A stretch of 64,000 nt of DNA from the NCBI GenBank assembly GCA_013397455.1, contig VYZB01000214.1, positions 865,205 to 929,204 of the forward strand. The letters are read 5' to 3'. Positions 33,113 through 43,483 of the stretch are shown here, one piece after another (positions within the stretch are counted from its first letter, which is position 1; each line of letters starts with the position of its first letter). A program made the translations under genes and the position numbers. The DNA comes from Crotophaga sulcirostris. Its lineage: Eukaryota > Chordata > Aves > Cuculiformes > Crotophagidae. Under the pieces are notes generated by a model. That model did not search any database, was not told the DNA's origin, and saw nothing but the letters and a program-made list of their open reading frames with translations.

Positions 33113-35174
33113 AGGGTTGGTTATACATGGTTAGGAATCATTACAATTCTGTGATGGTTATTGCTCACAGGTTCCTGACCCCAACTTCAGCATCCCAGGT
33201 TTTCTCATCTGGGAGTTGCTCTGCAGCTGGGTTTATAACCTTGACAGATATCTCCTCTGCAGAATTGTCCCAGTGCTGATACTACTACTACCAAACTTAA
33301 CGTAAATGCTATCAGGAAGGCAAAGATTAAAGTGAGCATTGCTGTCAGATGTGAAGGTGCCAAGTCTTTCCTCCTGCCTTAGCAGCAGCAGTTTCATGGC
33401 CCAAAAAATAAACAGAAGTCCTCTCTGGGGTGGGTACCTTGGGTGGCTCTTGCAGCAGAGGACATGCAAAGCTGGGGCAGAGCAATAACCAGGTCTCTGT
33501 GCTATTACAGGACCAGTTTAAGAGATGAGGTGATGCCATCACTAGGCTTTCATTAAGTGTCCTCAAAAAAGCTATTACCCAGCCTGAATCACTGGGAGAT
33601 GCACTGGAAAGGGATGGTATGTCCTGGACATGCAGCAGAGCAGCCCAACAAGGGGAAGAGAGTCAGACACCAGAAGGATACATGGAAACATCTCCAGTAT
33701 GGCTGAAAAAGCTTGTTCAGCCCAGTTACTGCTCCCTGTAACAGAAACTCTAGCTGGCTCGAGCTGCTGGAAGTTTTTCACCCTGGCTCCTTCAGCATCT
33801 CTCCAGCTCCTGGGATGCAAGAGGTCTGAGCTTCTACAGATTGATTAAACAGGCATTATTAACATTTGTCATCTTTGTGCTTCAGATCATGGTGTTAGAG
33901 ACCACACGCAGAGCAGAGGCTGCAGTCCAAACACAAAGCTAATGCAGAACTAAGAATTACTCCAATAAATAGCACAAAAAATTAAAAGAAGTGTTAGAGA
34001 ACAGATTTCTATCCAAAACGATAACGGGACCTAACTTCAGAGGTCTGTAAAATATTTCAGCTGCAACAATTTCACTTGAAAAAGACCTGAAGGAATTACT
34101 TCACTTTTCACCAAGACATCAAAATTAGTGGTGAGACTGAAACGACTGCTTCCCTTTCCAGCAGCAGAAGTGCCATCGCCTGAAGGAAAGCAGCATCCCA
34201 AAGGGCAGCAGCATCCTGAAGGGCCTCCTTGGCTCAGCACACCCTTTACAGCTGCTTTATTGGGGAGCAGCTAAGGCCTGTGCTAACGTTAATGACCCCC
34301 TTGGAAGCTGCCAGCTTGGGAAAGGAATGACACCAGCGCTTTGGGCCGAAGCCAAGCAGAGAAACACATGTCCTGGGCAGGCTCATGGAGTGAAGTGGAT
34401 GTCCCAGGAGCCCCTGGCAGGCGGCTGGGGCTCCCGGTCCCCCCGGCGGGCTCTGGCTTGCCAGAAGGAGCATGAGAGCCCCGGAGAGGCTCTTGCAGCC
34501 CCAGCCCCAGGCGCTGGCACTAATGAAGCTGCCTGGCCCTCATTCCCTTTCTCTTTTCTTTTCCCAGGTTGGAGCACCCCATCCCACCAGAATGGGCTTG
34601 AAAGAACAAGATACTTCCTTTGTACCGGGAAACAAATGATGATTAATGTGTTAGTTGTAATTAATCTGCGATGACAGATTAGCAGAGCAGTGGCAGTGTC
34701 TTTTGCTGCTGCAGGAGCCAGTGCTGATAGGACATCTGGTGAGAGGGGACACCAAATTCAATTTGCTCCTCATTTGCATACATATGACAACCATCTGTGC
34801 TAATAGCACTGCAATGTCTCTATTAGGCTCTCTTCTAGTGTGCTGGCTCACCTAGACTCCAATTAGGCCTTTAAGCAAGAAAGCTTAAAGCATAAATATT
34901 TGCAGAGGGGAAGGGGCGGCTCAGCAAGGCGCTGCGTGCTGCCTTTCCCTCCCTGCTGAAGGCTGAATCCTCTCCAGCGCCTGAGCCGAGATGCTCTGCT
35001 GCCGTTTAGCACCTGGTAAAGAGATGCTCAGCACAATCGCCAAACTCCACAAGCCCCAGCCCCACGTTATCCAAAAATGCCTTAAGCCATGCAAGAAAAT
35101 CCTGAAGAGCTGCAGAGGCTGAATGAATACGAGGCTTGCAATGGAGGAGAAGCCTTGACCAGCAAGGGTGCATG
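33113..35174. other. Unique stretch before the LTR-like element
   Basis: No coding exon or transposon recognised. A GC-richer patch lies at about 34385-34510. The candidate regulatory element at 34640-34910 is listed separately. Confidence 0.45.
34640..34910. promoter_or_regulatory. Candidate enhancer with POU octamer and E-boxes
   Basis: A perfect inverted POU octamer, ATTTGCAT, is at 34772-34779. E-box words CATATG (34781-34786) and CATCTG (34792-34797) follow within 18 bp. Homeodomain words are present on both sides (GTAATTAATCTGC near 34657-34669; CCAATTAGGCC near 34859-34869). The stretch is repeat-free. This tight octamer plus E-box arrangement resembles neural enhancers that bind POU and bHLH factors. 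That comparison is inference. Confidence 0.35.
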
Positions 35175-35599
35175 TGATGCAGTGAAATGTTACAGCTAAG
35201 AACAATGGAGATAATGATAGAAAGGAGGAAGACAGAGGAAAGCATAAGGTGGCAACAACTGGAAGAAGAGATGGGGAGGTTGACGCTAAACCTGTAGCCC
35301 GGGGAATGGGGAGACATTGTGTAAACTGGATAAGATAAGAAGAGTAAGAAATGAAAAGAACAAGGTTGAGAAAGACTGCTCAACCTGGATTTCCCTGATT
35401 TCCCTGGACTAATTGTAATAACTTGTCCTCTTTTCAATAATGTAATGAATATGTATAGATGTGCTCTTTAAATACCAAGCTCGTCAAGGAATCGGCGCGC
35501 AGGGCTTTTTGGAATTATCCAACCTGTGCCCGACATCACAATAAACACACCTGCTTTATAACTCTCTGTGAGGTGTAGAGTTTGTTTCCGTACGTCACA
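35175..35599 (+). mobile_element. Solo LTR-like element (endogenous retrovirus type)
   Basis: The layout is that of a retroviral LTR. There is a TG start, at 35175 or 35188. A TTTAAATA promoter-like word is at about 35467-35474. The polyadenylation signal AATAAA is at 35540-35545. A short CA-ended segment follows, ending at 35597 or 35599. With ends at 35175 and 35597 the flanks share the 4-bp word CATG (35171-35174 and 35598-35601), a possible target duplication. With TGTTAC...TCACA ends no duplication is seen. No internal retroviral coding region or second LTR lies nearby, which fits a solo LTR left by recombination. Family unknown. Confidence 0.6.
35540..35545 (+). terminator. LTR polyadenylation signal AATAAA
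   Basis: Canonical AATAAA about 70 bp downstream of the TTTAAATA word inside the LTR-like element. A TGTGAGGTG-type GU-rich stretch follows at about 35567-35575. Confidence 0.5.
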
Positions 35600-36070
35600 T
35601 GTCTGCTCTGCCTTTTCACCCAAACTGGGGAGCTCTGGGGCTTGTAAGCATGAGTGCTATCCCCAGGCATGGAAGCAAGCCTGTCTGCAGGCATGAAAAA
35701 GAGGGACTGCACGGGAGGCTGCTCCTGCAAAGGCTGTGCCCTGCCTGGGTTTCACCCAACACCGCCGTCACCGGTTGCTGTCAGTGTGGCTGTGCGCATG
35801 CGGTGTGCGCATACATCTGGCTGGCGCTGCGAGTGTGCCATGGGCACTTATTCTTGTACATACCTTTCAAAAAATAGCAGTCCCAGGCTCCCCTGAAAGT
35901 TAATTAGGGAAATGGTTAATTAATCAGCTGGCTCACCTACCCTGTTCTTCCCAGCAAGGTGATTTCTGCAATCTTGAGTTGGTTTCTTGTTTTCCAGCTC
36001 TAATACCTCAACACCTACAGACCATTCAGTGAGCTGAGAGCACCAAAGAGGACCAGGTAGGAGGAAGGAT
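35600..36070. other. Unique spacer, partly GC-rich
   Basis: No gene recognised. It contains an alternating purine-pyrimidine patch around 35790-35813, including TGCGCATGCGGT at 35793-35804, which differs at two positions from the NRF1 consensus. Homeodomain words lie at about 35899-35925 (AAGTTAATTAGGG, GGTTAATTAATCAGC). Confidence 0.45.
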
Positions 36071-36595
36071 GTTGAGTCCTGTGTGCAGTTCTGGGCCCCT
36101 CAGCTTGAGAACGATGTCAAGAGTGTGTCCAGGGTAATGGAATGTGTCCAGAGGAGAGCAACGAAGATGGGGAAGGGTTTGGAGCACAAGCCCTGTGAGG
36201 AGCAACTGAGGGAGCTGGGGCTGTTTAGCCTGGAGAAGAGGAGGCTCAGGGGAGACCTTATTGCTCTCTACAACTGCCTAAAAGGAGGTTGTAGTCAGGC
36301 AGGCGTTGGTCTCTTCTCTCAGGGGAACAGTGACAGAACTAGAGGACATGGTCTCAGGCTTTGTCAGGGAAAGTTTAGGCTTGATATTAGGAAAAAATTC
36401 TTCCCTGAAAGGGTGATTGGCCATTGGAATGCGCTGCCCAGGGAGGTGGTGGAGTCCCCGTCCCTGGAGGTGTTTAAGGGGAGGTTGGATGAGGCACTCA
36501 GTGCCATGGTTTAGATGATGGGTTGGTGTTGGGTTATAGGTTGGACTCGATGATCTCAGAGGTACTTTCCAACCTTGTGATACTGTGATACTGCG
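36071..36595 (+). mobile_element. CR1 LINE, group 1 (TGATACTG tail), best-preserved copy
   Basis: Forward CR1 of 525 bp starting at TTGAGTCCTGTGTGCAG. It is open in one frame from near its 5' edge to the ORF2 stop at 36512-36514. The 3' UTR ('gttataggttggactcga') and tail (TGATACTGTGATACTG) follow. Relative to the copy at 6441 it carries about 12 nt more near 36122-36143, where the word GTGTCCAG occurs twice. Confidence 0.97.
36083..36514 (+). pseudogene. CR1 ORF2 C-terminal fragment, uninterrupted
   Basis: A 143-codon open frame covering the end of ORF2: [71 protein letters not shown], ending LSAMV. No stop or frameshift interrupts it. The endonuclease and reverse transcriptase domains are absent because the copy is 5'-truncated. 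The intact frame therefore reflects recent insertion, not function. Four extra codons sit before the QRRATKM block. Confidence 0.94.
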
Positions 36596-36987
36596 CAGGA
36601 GCCCCCTTTAACTACACCCAGGGACACAGTGGTGCCAGCAGCCAACCCAGAGCAGAGCTACTGCTCCAGGCACTGTGTAGGTCCCTTCAATAACCCTTCA
36701 AGGTGCCTTTCAAAATTGAAAAGCACCCATGGAGTGTGGATTAGCAGCCACTTCTGCAGCTGCCCAAACTGGTACCGTCACGTGGTTCAGTGCTGCAAGG
36801 AGAGATTTTTCCACAACCCAACCAGGAATCAAGCTCAAATCCTCCATCCCAAGCCAGTTCTCAGTGTGGCACTGTGCTACCCCTGCCATGGTGACACTAT
36901 TCCAAGTCCCAGTACAGGTTCACAAACCATCACCTAAAGTATATATGTGTCAGCTCAGAAACTGTCACCCACACTCAGACTGCAGTG
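36596..36987. other. Unique spacer
   Basis: No gene or transposon recognised. Confidence 0.5.
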
Positions 36988-37697
36988 TCATAGAATCACA
37001 GAATCATTAAGGTTGGGAAAGACTTCTAAGCTCCTCCAGTTCAATCATCAGTCCAACACCACTGTGCCCACGATACTGTGTCCCAAAGTGCCATGGTCCC
37101 ACAATTTTTGGACCCCTCCAGGGATGGAGACACCTCCACTGCCCTGGGCAGCCTCTGCCAGTGCTTCACCGCTCTCTCAGTAATGAAATTGTTCCTAATA
37201 TCCAACCTAAACCTCCCCTGGCACAACTTGAGGCCATTTCTTCTTATCCCATCCCTTGTTACTTGGGAGCAGAGCCCAGCACCCACCTCACCACAACCTC
37301 CTTTCCAGGAGCTGCGGAGAGCGATGAGGGCTCCCCTCAGCCTCCTCTTCTCCAGGCTGAACAGCCCCAGGTCCCTCAGCTGCTCCCAGAACCCCTGTTC
37401 TCCAGACCCTTCCCCAGCTCCATTCCCTTCTCTGGATGCGCTCCAGCCCCTCAAGAGCTTTCTTGTCCTGAGGGGCCCAAAGCTGAACCCAGGATTCCAG
37501 GTGCAGCCTCACCAGCACCGAGTGCAGGGGGACGATCCCTGCCCTGCTCCTGCTGGCCACACCATGGCTGATCCAAGCCAGGATGCTGTTGGCCTTCTTG
37601 ATCCCCTGGGCCACTGCTGGCTCATGTTTAGCCACTGTTTACCAGCACCCCCAGGGCCTTTTCCGCTGGGCAGCTTTCCAGCCACACTTCCCCAGAG
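36988..37697 (-). mobile_element. CR1 LINE, group 3, long copy
   Basis: Reverse CR1 of about 710 bp. The octamer tail at left (TCATAGAATCACAGAATC) is followed by 'aggttgggaaagacttct' and the 3' UTR. The full C-terminal block follows ('ccagggatggagacacct', 'aatatccaacctaaacct', 'cctcctcttctccaggct'). It then runs into the upstream ORF2 part as far as 'gggcagctttccagccac'. The sense frame is broken by several indels. The plus-strand open frame 37078-37851 is an antisense shadow. Confidence 0.95.
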
Positions 37698-37705
37698 CTG
37701 TGCTT

Positions 37706-37760
37706 TTTCCCTGTCTCTGTGCTGTTTCCTCTGTGTTTCCCTGTCTCTGTGCTGTTTTCC
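37706..37760 (+). repeat. Short direct duplication (period 30)
   Basis: The segment TTTCCCTGTCTCTGTGCTGT occurs at 37706 and again at 37736, a 30-bp period with about two units. It abuts the truncated end of the reverse CR1. Confidence 0.85.
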
Positions 37761-39490
37761 CCCATTGCCATTTCTAATCTCTGCAGCACAACCTTTGCAA
37801 GAGAGTTTTCACTGCCAAGCCCAGGAAAACCATCCAGGTATTGTTCCTTGATCAGGAGGACGTGTCCATCACAGGGCACTGGATGGGCAGCTACTTTTCT
37901 TGCCCAGAGGGCACGTTTGGCATCTGCCCAGCATTGTCTTTAGCACTGAATCATTTTCACTTAGATTGTTTTTTGGTTTCAGTTTGGAGAGGATGGGGGT
38001 GGTTGGGGTTTTCTTTTGCATGATGAGAAAACCCATTTCCCTTATAAATTTGAATGAGTTTAAGGTTAAAGGGCAATCCATTAATCCATCCCCACCCATG
38101 CTTTCACCAGGCCCCAGTGGCTGTGCAGGTCATTTGAATTCTGCCTCTGCTTTGTCTCCTGCTCTGGGATGTCAGGCTGAGATGGGGATCAGCCTGCAGC
38201 CCTCTCTGCCTGGACACTGCGAAACCATCCTGGCAGGTCACAGCTGAAAAGTTAATCTGTTAATCACCCTGGGTGAGAACACGAAGGGCTTTGTAGGACT
38301 AGCTAGGCTTAATTAACCAAATGCAGTGCGATCTACAGACTCTCATTTGACATGTGAATCTGCAGTTTAAAACTGTTACTTACTTCTGACATCCAGCAGG
38401 GACATAGGGACTCTCCCCTGCTTGCACTCACACACTCATCTCTGCAGGAATGGCTGGACATTTTAATAAGAGCCTTTTTGCAAAACCGTTCTGCCCATGG
38501 AATTGTTTGATAGCTGCAAGCAATGCCAAGCAATCCACCCGTGGTGAAGCACGAGGAGCAGTGGCCAGCTGAGGTGGGGCAGGGCTGCAGGCTGGACTTT
38601 GCCAACTAATGCTGTGCCCTAAACGTCACCCTTTATCCCTGTACAGGGCTCACGGAGCCAGGGAGATCTGTGCTACCACAAGCTCACTCGTTCAGGAGGC
38701 AGGAAAAGGAGCCTTTTGTGTTCACCACTCCTGGGAGCTGAGATCTTCAAACATATTTAATTGTGATAGCAATTAGGTACTGAAATACTTCCTCCCTGTG
38801 CACAAGCGGTTCGGCTGCCAGAGGGGGTCAGCAGTGCAGGGGCTCTGCATGGAGCCTCATCCTCCAGTGTGATGGGACTGGCAGGGCTTGAACCTGCAAA
38901 ACTGATCATCAAACCAGCTGCTGGGTGAGTCAACAAGGCTGCTCCAGCTCACATGGCCCCATTCTTCCATCAGCTACCAGGCTGCCTGGCAAGGATTTGT
39001 GTTGGTGGGTTTAAGCCAGGGAAAGCAGCTCCCTGACTTTCCAAAGCCTGGTTCTGCCCTATCCTGAAACCACAGAGCCAGGTTTGGGTGCCCTGTCTCA
39101 CCCAGGGGTCCTGCAGCTCTGGGTCAGCTCTCCTCTGCACCTCGTGGAGCAGAGCGGAGGGGGAGACCAACAGGTGCCTTTGCAGCAAATGCTCAGAATT
39201 ATCATGGATTTTAGCGATGTCTGGCACTACCTGGCTCCCCTCAACAAGCAAGGGCTGCCAGGGGACCCGTGTGCTGCCACCACCAGTGCCCCCCAGCATA
39301 GATCCCTTTCCAGAAACACTCTGTGGAACACAGTAGTCAGGGCAGTGCTAAGCACCCCCTGCAGCCTCACAGATCCCAGAACAGAAGAACAGGCACTGAC
39401 AAAAAGGGTGAAGGAGTGTGCCCTGCAGGACCAGTCCCACAATGTCTTCCTGGAGAGCCCTCCCCAGGGCTTCCCTGGCTCAGCTGCTTT
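37761..39490. other. Unique stretch
   Basis: No coding exon recognised. Homeodomain-type words occur at about 38246-38321 (GTTAATCTGTTAATCACC, GGCTTAATTAACC) and at 38756-38778. A tRNA-like arm at 38881-38917 is listed separately. Confidence 0.45.
38881..38917 (-). other. tRNA-like T-arm, possible SINE remnant
   Basis: On the minus strand GCAGG-TTCAAGC-CCTGC forms a perfect 5-bp T-stem with a TTCRA-type loop (38881-38897). Upstream on that strand CTGGT and ATCAG (38913-38917 and 38902-38906) could pair as an anticodon-like stem, though the loop is 6 nt rather than 7. No clear acceptor stem or A-box is seen. This is more likely a worn tRNA-derived SINE or tRNA pseudogene than a working tRNA. 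Confidence 0.35.
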
Positions 39491-39750
39491 TCATAGAATC
39501 ACAGAATGGTTTGGGTTGGAAGAGACCTTAAAGCCCACCCATTTTCAACACCCCTGCCATGGGCAGGGACACCTCCCACTGGACCAGGGTGCTCCAGCCC
39601 TCTGATCACCTTCATGGCCTCCTATTGACTCACTTCAACAGGTCCACGTCCTTCCTGTGCTGAGGAGTCCAGAACTGAACACAGAGCTCCAGGTGAGGTC
39701 ACATGAGAGCAGAAGAGAAGGGCAGAATCCCCTTCCTCAACCTGCTGGTT
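39491..39750 (-). mobile_element. CR1 LINE with internal deletion
   Basis: Reverse CR1. The tail and 3' UTR (39491-39590) match group 2. At 'agggtgctcc' (about 39587-39596) the sequence jumps to a part of ORF2 that other group 2 copies place about 300 bp further on ('ggaggtgctccagccc'). It then continues through 'cttcctgtgctgaggagt' to 'cctcaacctgctgg'. The C-terminal coding block is missing. The junction falls at the shared word GGTGCTC. Confidence 0.93.
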
Positions 39751-40816
39751 ACCTCCTGTCTCTTTTAGGAGATATCAGCTCTCCTACTGCAAAACACCAT
39801 TTGACACCAAACCGTAACGCAAAACCAAGCAGAAACTCATTCAGAGGCTTCTCTGTGAGTTCAGGTGTGCCGGGCTGTTACAGTAACAGTTATGTTCACT
39901 CTGAGGGAAACTCCTACTGTGTTTTAAAGAAAACCATTTCCCACCTCTGCTCCATCCAGCACAGGGGTGTGCAAAGCTGGCGTTAGCAGCTGCTCCTCTG
40001 TGCACACATAGCACGAACATGCTGCATGATTGTAAGGCACAGGGAACAAAGGAAATAAAACTCAAAACCTTTACCAACATAACAGGGAGACACCGTAATT
40101 GTTTTAAACCAGCTATTAAATAAGGCCAGAACCTTAGAATACAGCAGCACTTTGGAGAGTCCAAAGAGAATCAAATGAAAAAATATGTAATCAAATTTCC
40201 AAACCACCTTAACTCTGCCTTGCAGTAATACCAAGCGTGATACAATGATGACTGAGGCATATTCATCCCTGTGGTGATTGAAGGGTTAAATATTATTTGC
40301 CTTTGAGCCTGCTTAAGCCATGAAGATTTTATCCTGATAGCAAAAAACCTTGTCCTCCACTGGTACATCCACAGTTTTCACATTCCCATTTTTTTTTAAC
40401 GAATGATTAAGCAAAAGTTTTATATTTTGCCTTTGGAAATAAAAAAGGTTCAAGTTTAGAGGAGAAAAACTTCCACTACATGATTTTACATCAAAAAAAT
40501 TTCCCCAGCATACTGCTGTGTAGAAAGGCCGACGGTGCGTCAAGCTAAAACCAATGGCAGAGTTTCCTGACCTGACAGTGTGAGTGTTACTTGATTTATA
40601 TTTTGGGCCCCCTTTTTTTTTTCTATTATTGATCCAGATCATTAACTACAAGAACATTAATTAACAGCATCATCCTGTAACTCAAAGATGTCCAAATAGT
40701 GTAGCCTGTTCAGCTCGTGTAAATTAGTTCACATGAGGTCTGAATAACTCTTAGAAAAAGATTAATATCCAGGCTCAAGGACCAGAAGTGAGGGAGAAGC
40801 TGTCACATCCACTGTT
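39751..40816. other. Unique AT-leaning spacer
   Basis: No gene or transposon recognised. Confidence 0.5.
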
Positions 40817-41071
40817 ATCATAGAATCATAGAATCATGGAATGGACTGGGCTGGAAGGGACCTAAAGCCCATCCAGTCCCACCCCCTGCCATGGGCAGGG
40901 ACACCTCCCACTGGATCAGGGGGCTCCAAGCCCCATCCAAACTGGCCTTGAACACCTCCAGGGATGGGGCAGCCACCACTGCTCTGGGCAACCTGGGCCA
41001 GGGCCTCCCCACCCTCACAGCAAAACATTTCTTCCTAAGATCTCATCTCAATCTCCCCTCTTTCAGCTGAA
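40817..41071 (-). mobile_element. CR1 LINE, group 2, truncated
   Basis: Reverse CR1 of 255 bp with three tail octamers (ATCATAGAATCATAGAATC) and an undamaged 3' UTR. The ORF2 end carries the group 2 TGA (TCA at 41043-41045). It ends at TTTCAGCTGA. The frame after the TGA is open on the minus strand. Confidence 0.96.
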
Positions 41072-41650
41072 ATGGATGCTGGATCTATACATGCTGGGCT
41101 GCCACCAGGATTCAGCTGCAGCTCCCAACTCCTCAACAGCAGATAACTGGCTGGACAAGTACATCTATAGAGATTTCCATGCGACAAAGTAGTTTTTGCA
41201 ATGAGATTTTTGCAATGTCTCACCTCATGAGGAAAATACTACAAAAAAAAAAAAAAAAAGATCATCATGCATTTTCTAGGTCAAATCCTCAAAACCCACA
41301 ACTTGAACTTCCCAGCCTGTGGCCTCCTTTGGGAGCCCACCCCCATTAGCCTTTCCCTGCAAAGCAGCCCATTGCGGAGCACTCAGCACACACCACCAGC
41401 AAAAGCATCTTTTCCCTGGACTATTTCTTGGAATCTCCAGGACCACAGGGTGACCACCACACATGGTGTTGATAAGGTTGGGACCCAGCTTGGCCCCTCT
41501 GTTTTGACAGCTCAGGCCAAGGCATCTACCACACATGCAGCTCAAACCACAGCTTTTTTTTTCTCTCCTCAGAAGAAAAGGCAGCTCCAGAGGGCTCATC
41601 TGCTGTGATAATAAAAGAGCAATCTTTCCTCTTTTCCCTTTTTTGCATAT
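41072..41650. other. Unique spacer with poly-A run
   Basis: A 14-bp direct duplication (TTTTTGCAATGAGA then TTTTTGCAATGTCT) lies at 41193-41220. An A17 run lies at 41243-41259. Nothing else is recognised. Confidence 0.5.
41243..41259 (+). repeat. Poly-A run (A17)
   Basis: Longest uninterrupted A run in the window. No recognisable retroposed body precedes it. Confidence 0.9.
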
Positions 41651-41752
41651 AATCATGGAATGGTTTCAGTTGGAAGGGACCTTAAAGATCATCAGGTTCT
41701 AACCCCCCTGCCATGTGCAGGGACACCTCCCACTGGATCAGGGTGCTCAAAG
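41651..41752 (-). mobile_element. CR1 LINE 3' UTR fragment
   Basis: About 100 bp of reverse CR1: tail AATCATGGAATGG, then 'gttggaagggaccttaaag' and 'cacctcccactggatcagg'. It is truncated before the coding region. Confidence 0.92.
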
Positions 41753-42480
41753 TCTAAGAGTAAATCACAAAGACTCCACTGAGAACTCTCAGCCACACAA
41801 GTGGGGTGCCAGAACTGGGACAAGCATTGCAACACCACTGCTGGGCTTCCTTGTGCTTACAAACCCCCTATGTCCCCCATATCCCCACCATGGCTGAGCC
41901 AGGGGCTCTGCTCCAGACTTCATCCAAATTCCTGCCCTCAGCAGACTAACTTGCCGAATTAGATGTGCGATCTCACCAGCAAGCGGTTCTGACAATTGTT
42001 ACAGGACGCCGTGCTCTTAAGGGGTGAGTAAGGTGTACAGGAAGGAAGACTGATACAATAGACAATGCAGTTCAATGGCACTTCTGAACGATACAGCATG
42101 GCTCTCATTTGTGAGAAACCTGCTAATTACCCCTTGTCAGGGAGATCCCCTTGTCCCACCAGCCGCGGTGCTCTTGCTGGCGTTGAGCATGTCTGTCTGC
42201 TGCTTTAAGGAGCACCAGCTCCACGCTGTCACCAACGCTTCCAAACCGACCGGCAAACAAATGTTGACAAAGTACTCCCTGACATCCACATTCAGAATCC
42301 GCAAAATTCCTTCTTTGTATATCTGCTTGCAAGGGACAAACCCCAGTGAGCCCTGACAGCCCCAGCTTGCGAGGGTGACGGCCAGCGGGAGGGACAGGCA
42401 GTGGGGTTGGACGGTGCGCTCTTGCGCAGCGAAGATTTTTGTACCCCCCTCTCCAGGAGGAAGGGAGCACACCAGGCGAT
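41753..42480. other. Unique spacer
   Basis: No gene or transposon recognised. Confidence 0.5.
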
Positions 42481-42750
42481 CAGTGGCAGAACTAGAGGAC
42501 ATGGACTCAACCTTCATCAGGGGAGGTTTAGGCTTGATATTACGAAGAAATTCTTCCCTGAAAGGGCGATTGGCCATGGGAATGCGCTGCCCAGGGAGGT
42601 GGTGGAGTCACAGACCCTGGAGGTGTTTAAGAGGAGATTGGCTGAGGCACTCAGTGCCAGAGTTTAGATGCTGGGTTGGTGTTGGTGTTGGGTTATAGGT
42701 TGGACTCGATGATCTCAGAGGTCCTTTCCAACCTTGTAATACTGTGATAT
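42481..42750 (+). mobile_element. CR1 LINE, group 1 (TGATACTG tail), truncated
   Basis: Forward CR1 of 270 bp starting at CAGTGGCAGAACTAG. The ORF2 C-terminal frame is open to LSARV and a stop at 42665-42667. It is followed by 'gttataggttggactcga' and a tail of little more than one octamer (TAATACTGTGATATCAC). Its 5' breakpoint is nearly the same as in the copies at 5119-5403 and 20121-20405. Confidence 0.97.
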
Positions 42751-43483
42751 CACACACGTACTTGGGAGCCTTTGGTTCACTTTGACACTGTCACCAACCT
42801 TCCTTGTGGTCTCGGTTGGGTCATTTTGCCCCTTACACCACAATTAGACTGCGCAGGATGGACAAGGGGAAAAAAACCTCCCATTTTCAACAAGGAACAC
42901 TGTCACATCAGGGAGAAGCTGAAATAATCACCAGGTTCTGAATGATCCATCGCATCCCGTCCCCCACGGCTGGCCGAGGTGGGCTCTGCGGTGGGTCCCG
43001 GGCAGACGTCTGCGATTGCAGAGCCTGACTGCAGCCCAGGGGCACGCCCAGACCACCACGCTCTGCTTCAAGGATGTGGGGGCAAAGCTGTCCCTGGGGA
43101 AACGGCAGAGGAATGCGGTGTGGGCTTATTGCAAGCAAATGCTCTGAGGGAGGACTGGGCAGGGTCAGCCCCTGAGCCTGGGACCTGCTGGGGGATCAGG
43201 GCGAGCACTGCTGACTTTTCACCAACCGTCCTGCAAGGGGATGCTGGCAGCCCAGTGCTGGTGCTGAGCCCAGCACCAACCTCTGCAGCCCGAATGGCCT
43301 TCCCTCCGACCTCCACACCGGGCAGGCCTTTTGCAAAACCACTGCCAGCCAGGATGTCCCCACCAGGGTGATGCATGTCCCAGACCTGAGCATTTCTGCA
43401 ACCACACAAGAAATTCCTCACTGTGCTGCTCTCACCATGCCTCTGAGCTTGCAAAAAAATCCCACCCATGTTCACCAACCATG
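42751..43483. other. Unique spacer, GC-leaning
   Basis: No gene recognised. The long minus-strand frame 43068-43856 spans this part and the next CR1 in antisense and is not considered real. Confidence 0.5.

Noticed and set aside
37078..37851. 257-codon open frame on the plus strand
   Set aside because: Antisense to the reverse CR1 at 36988-37697. The translation shows the complement of the ORF2 tail, not a protein family.
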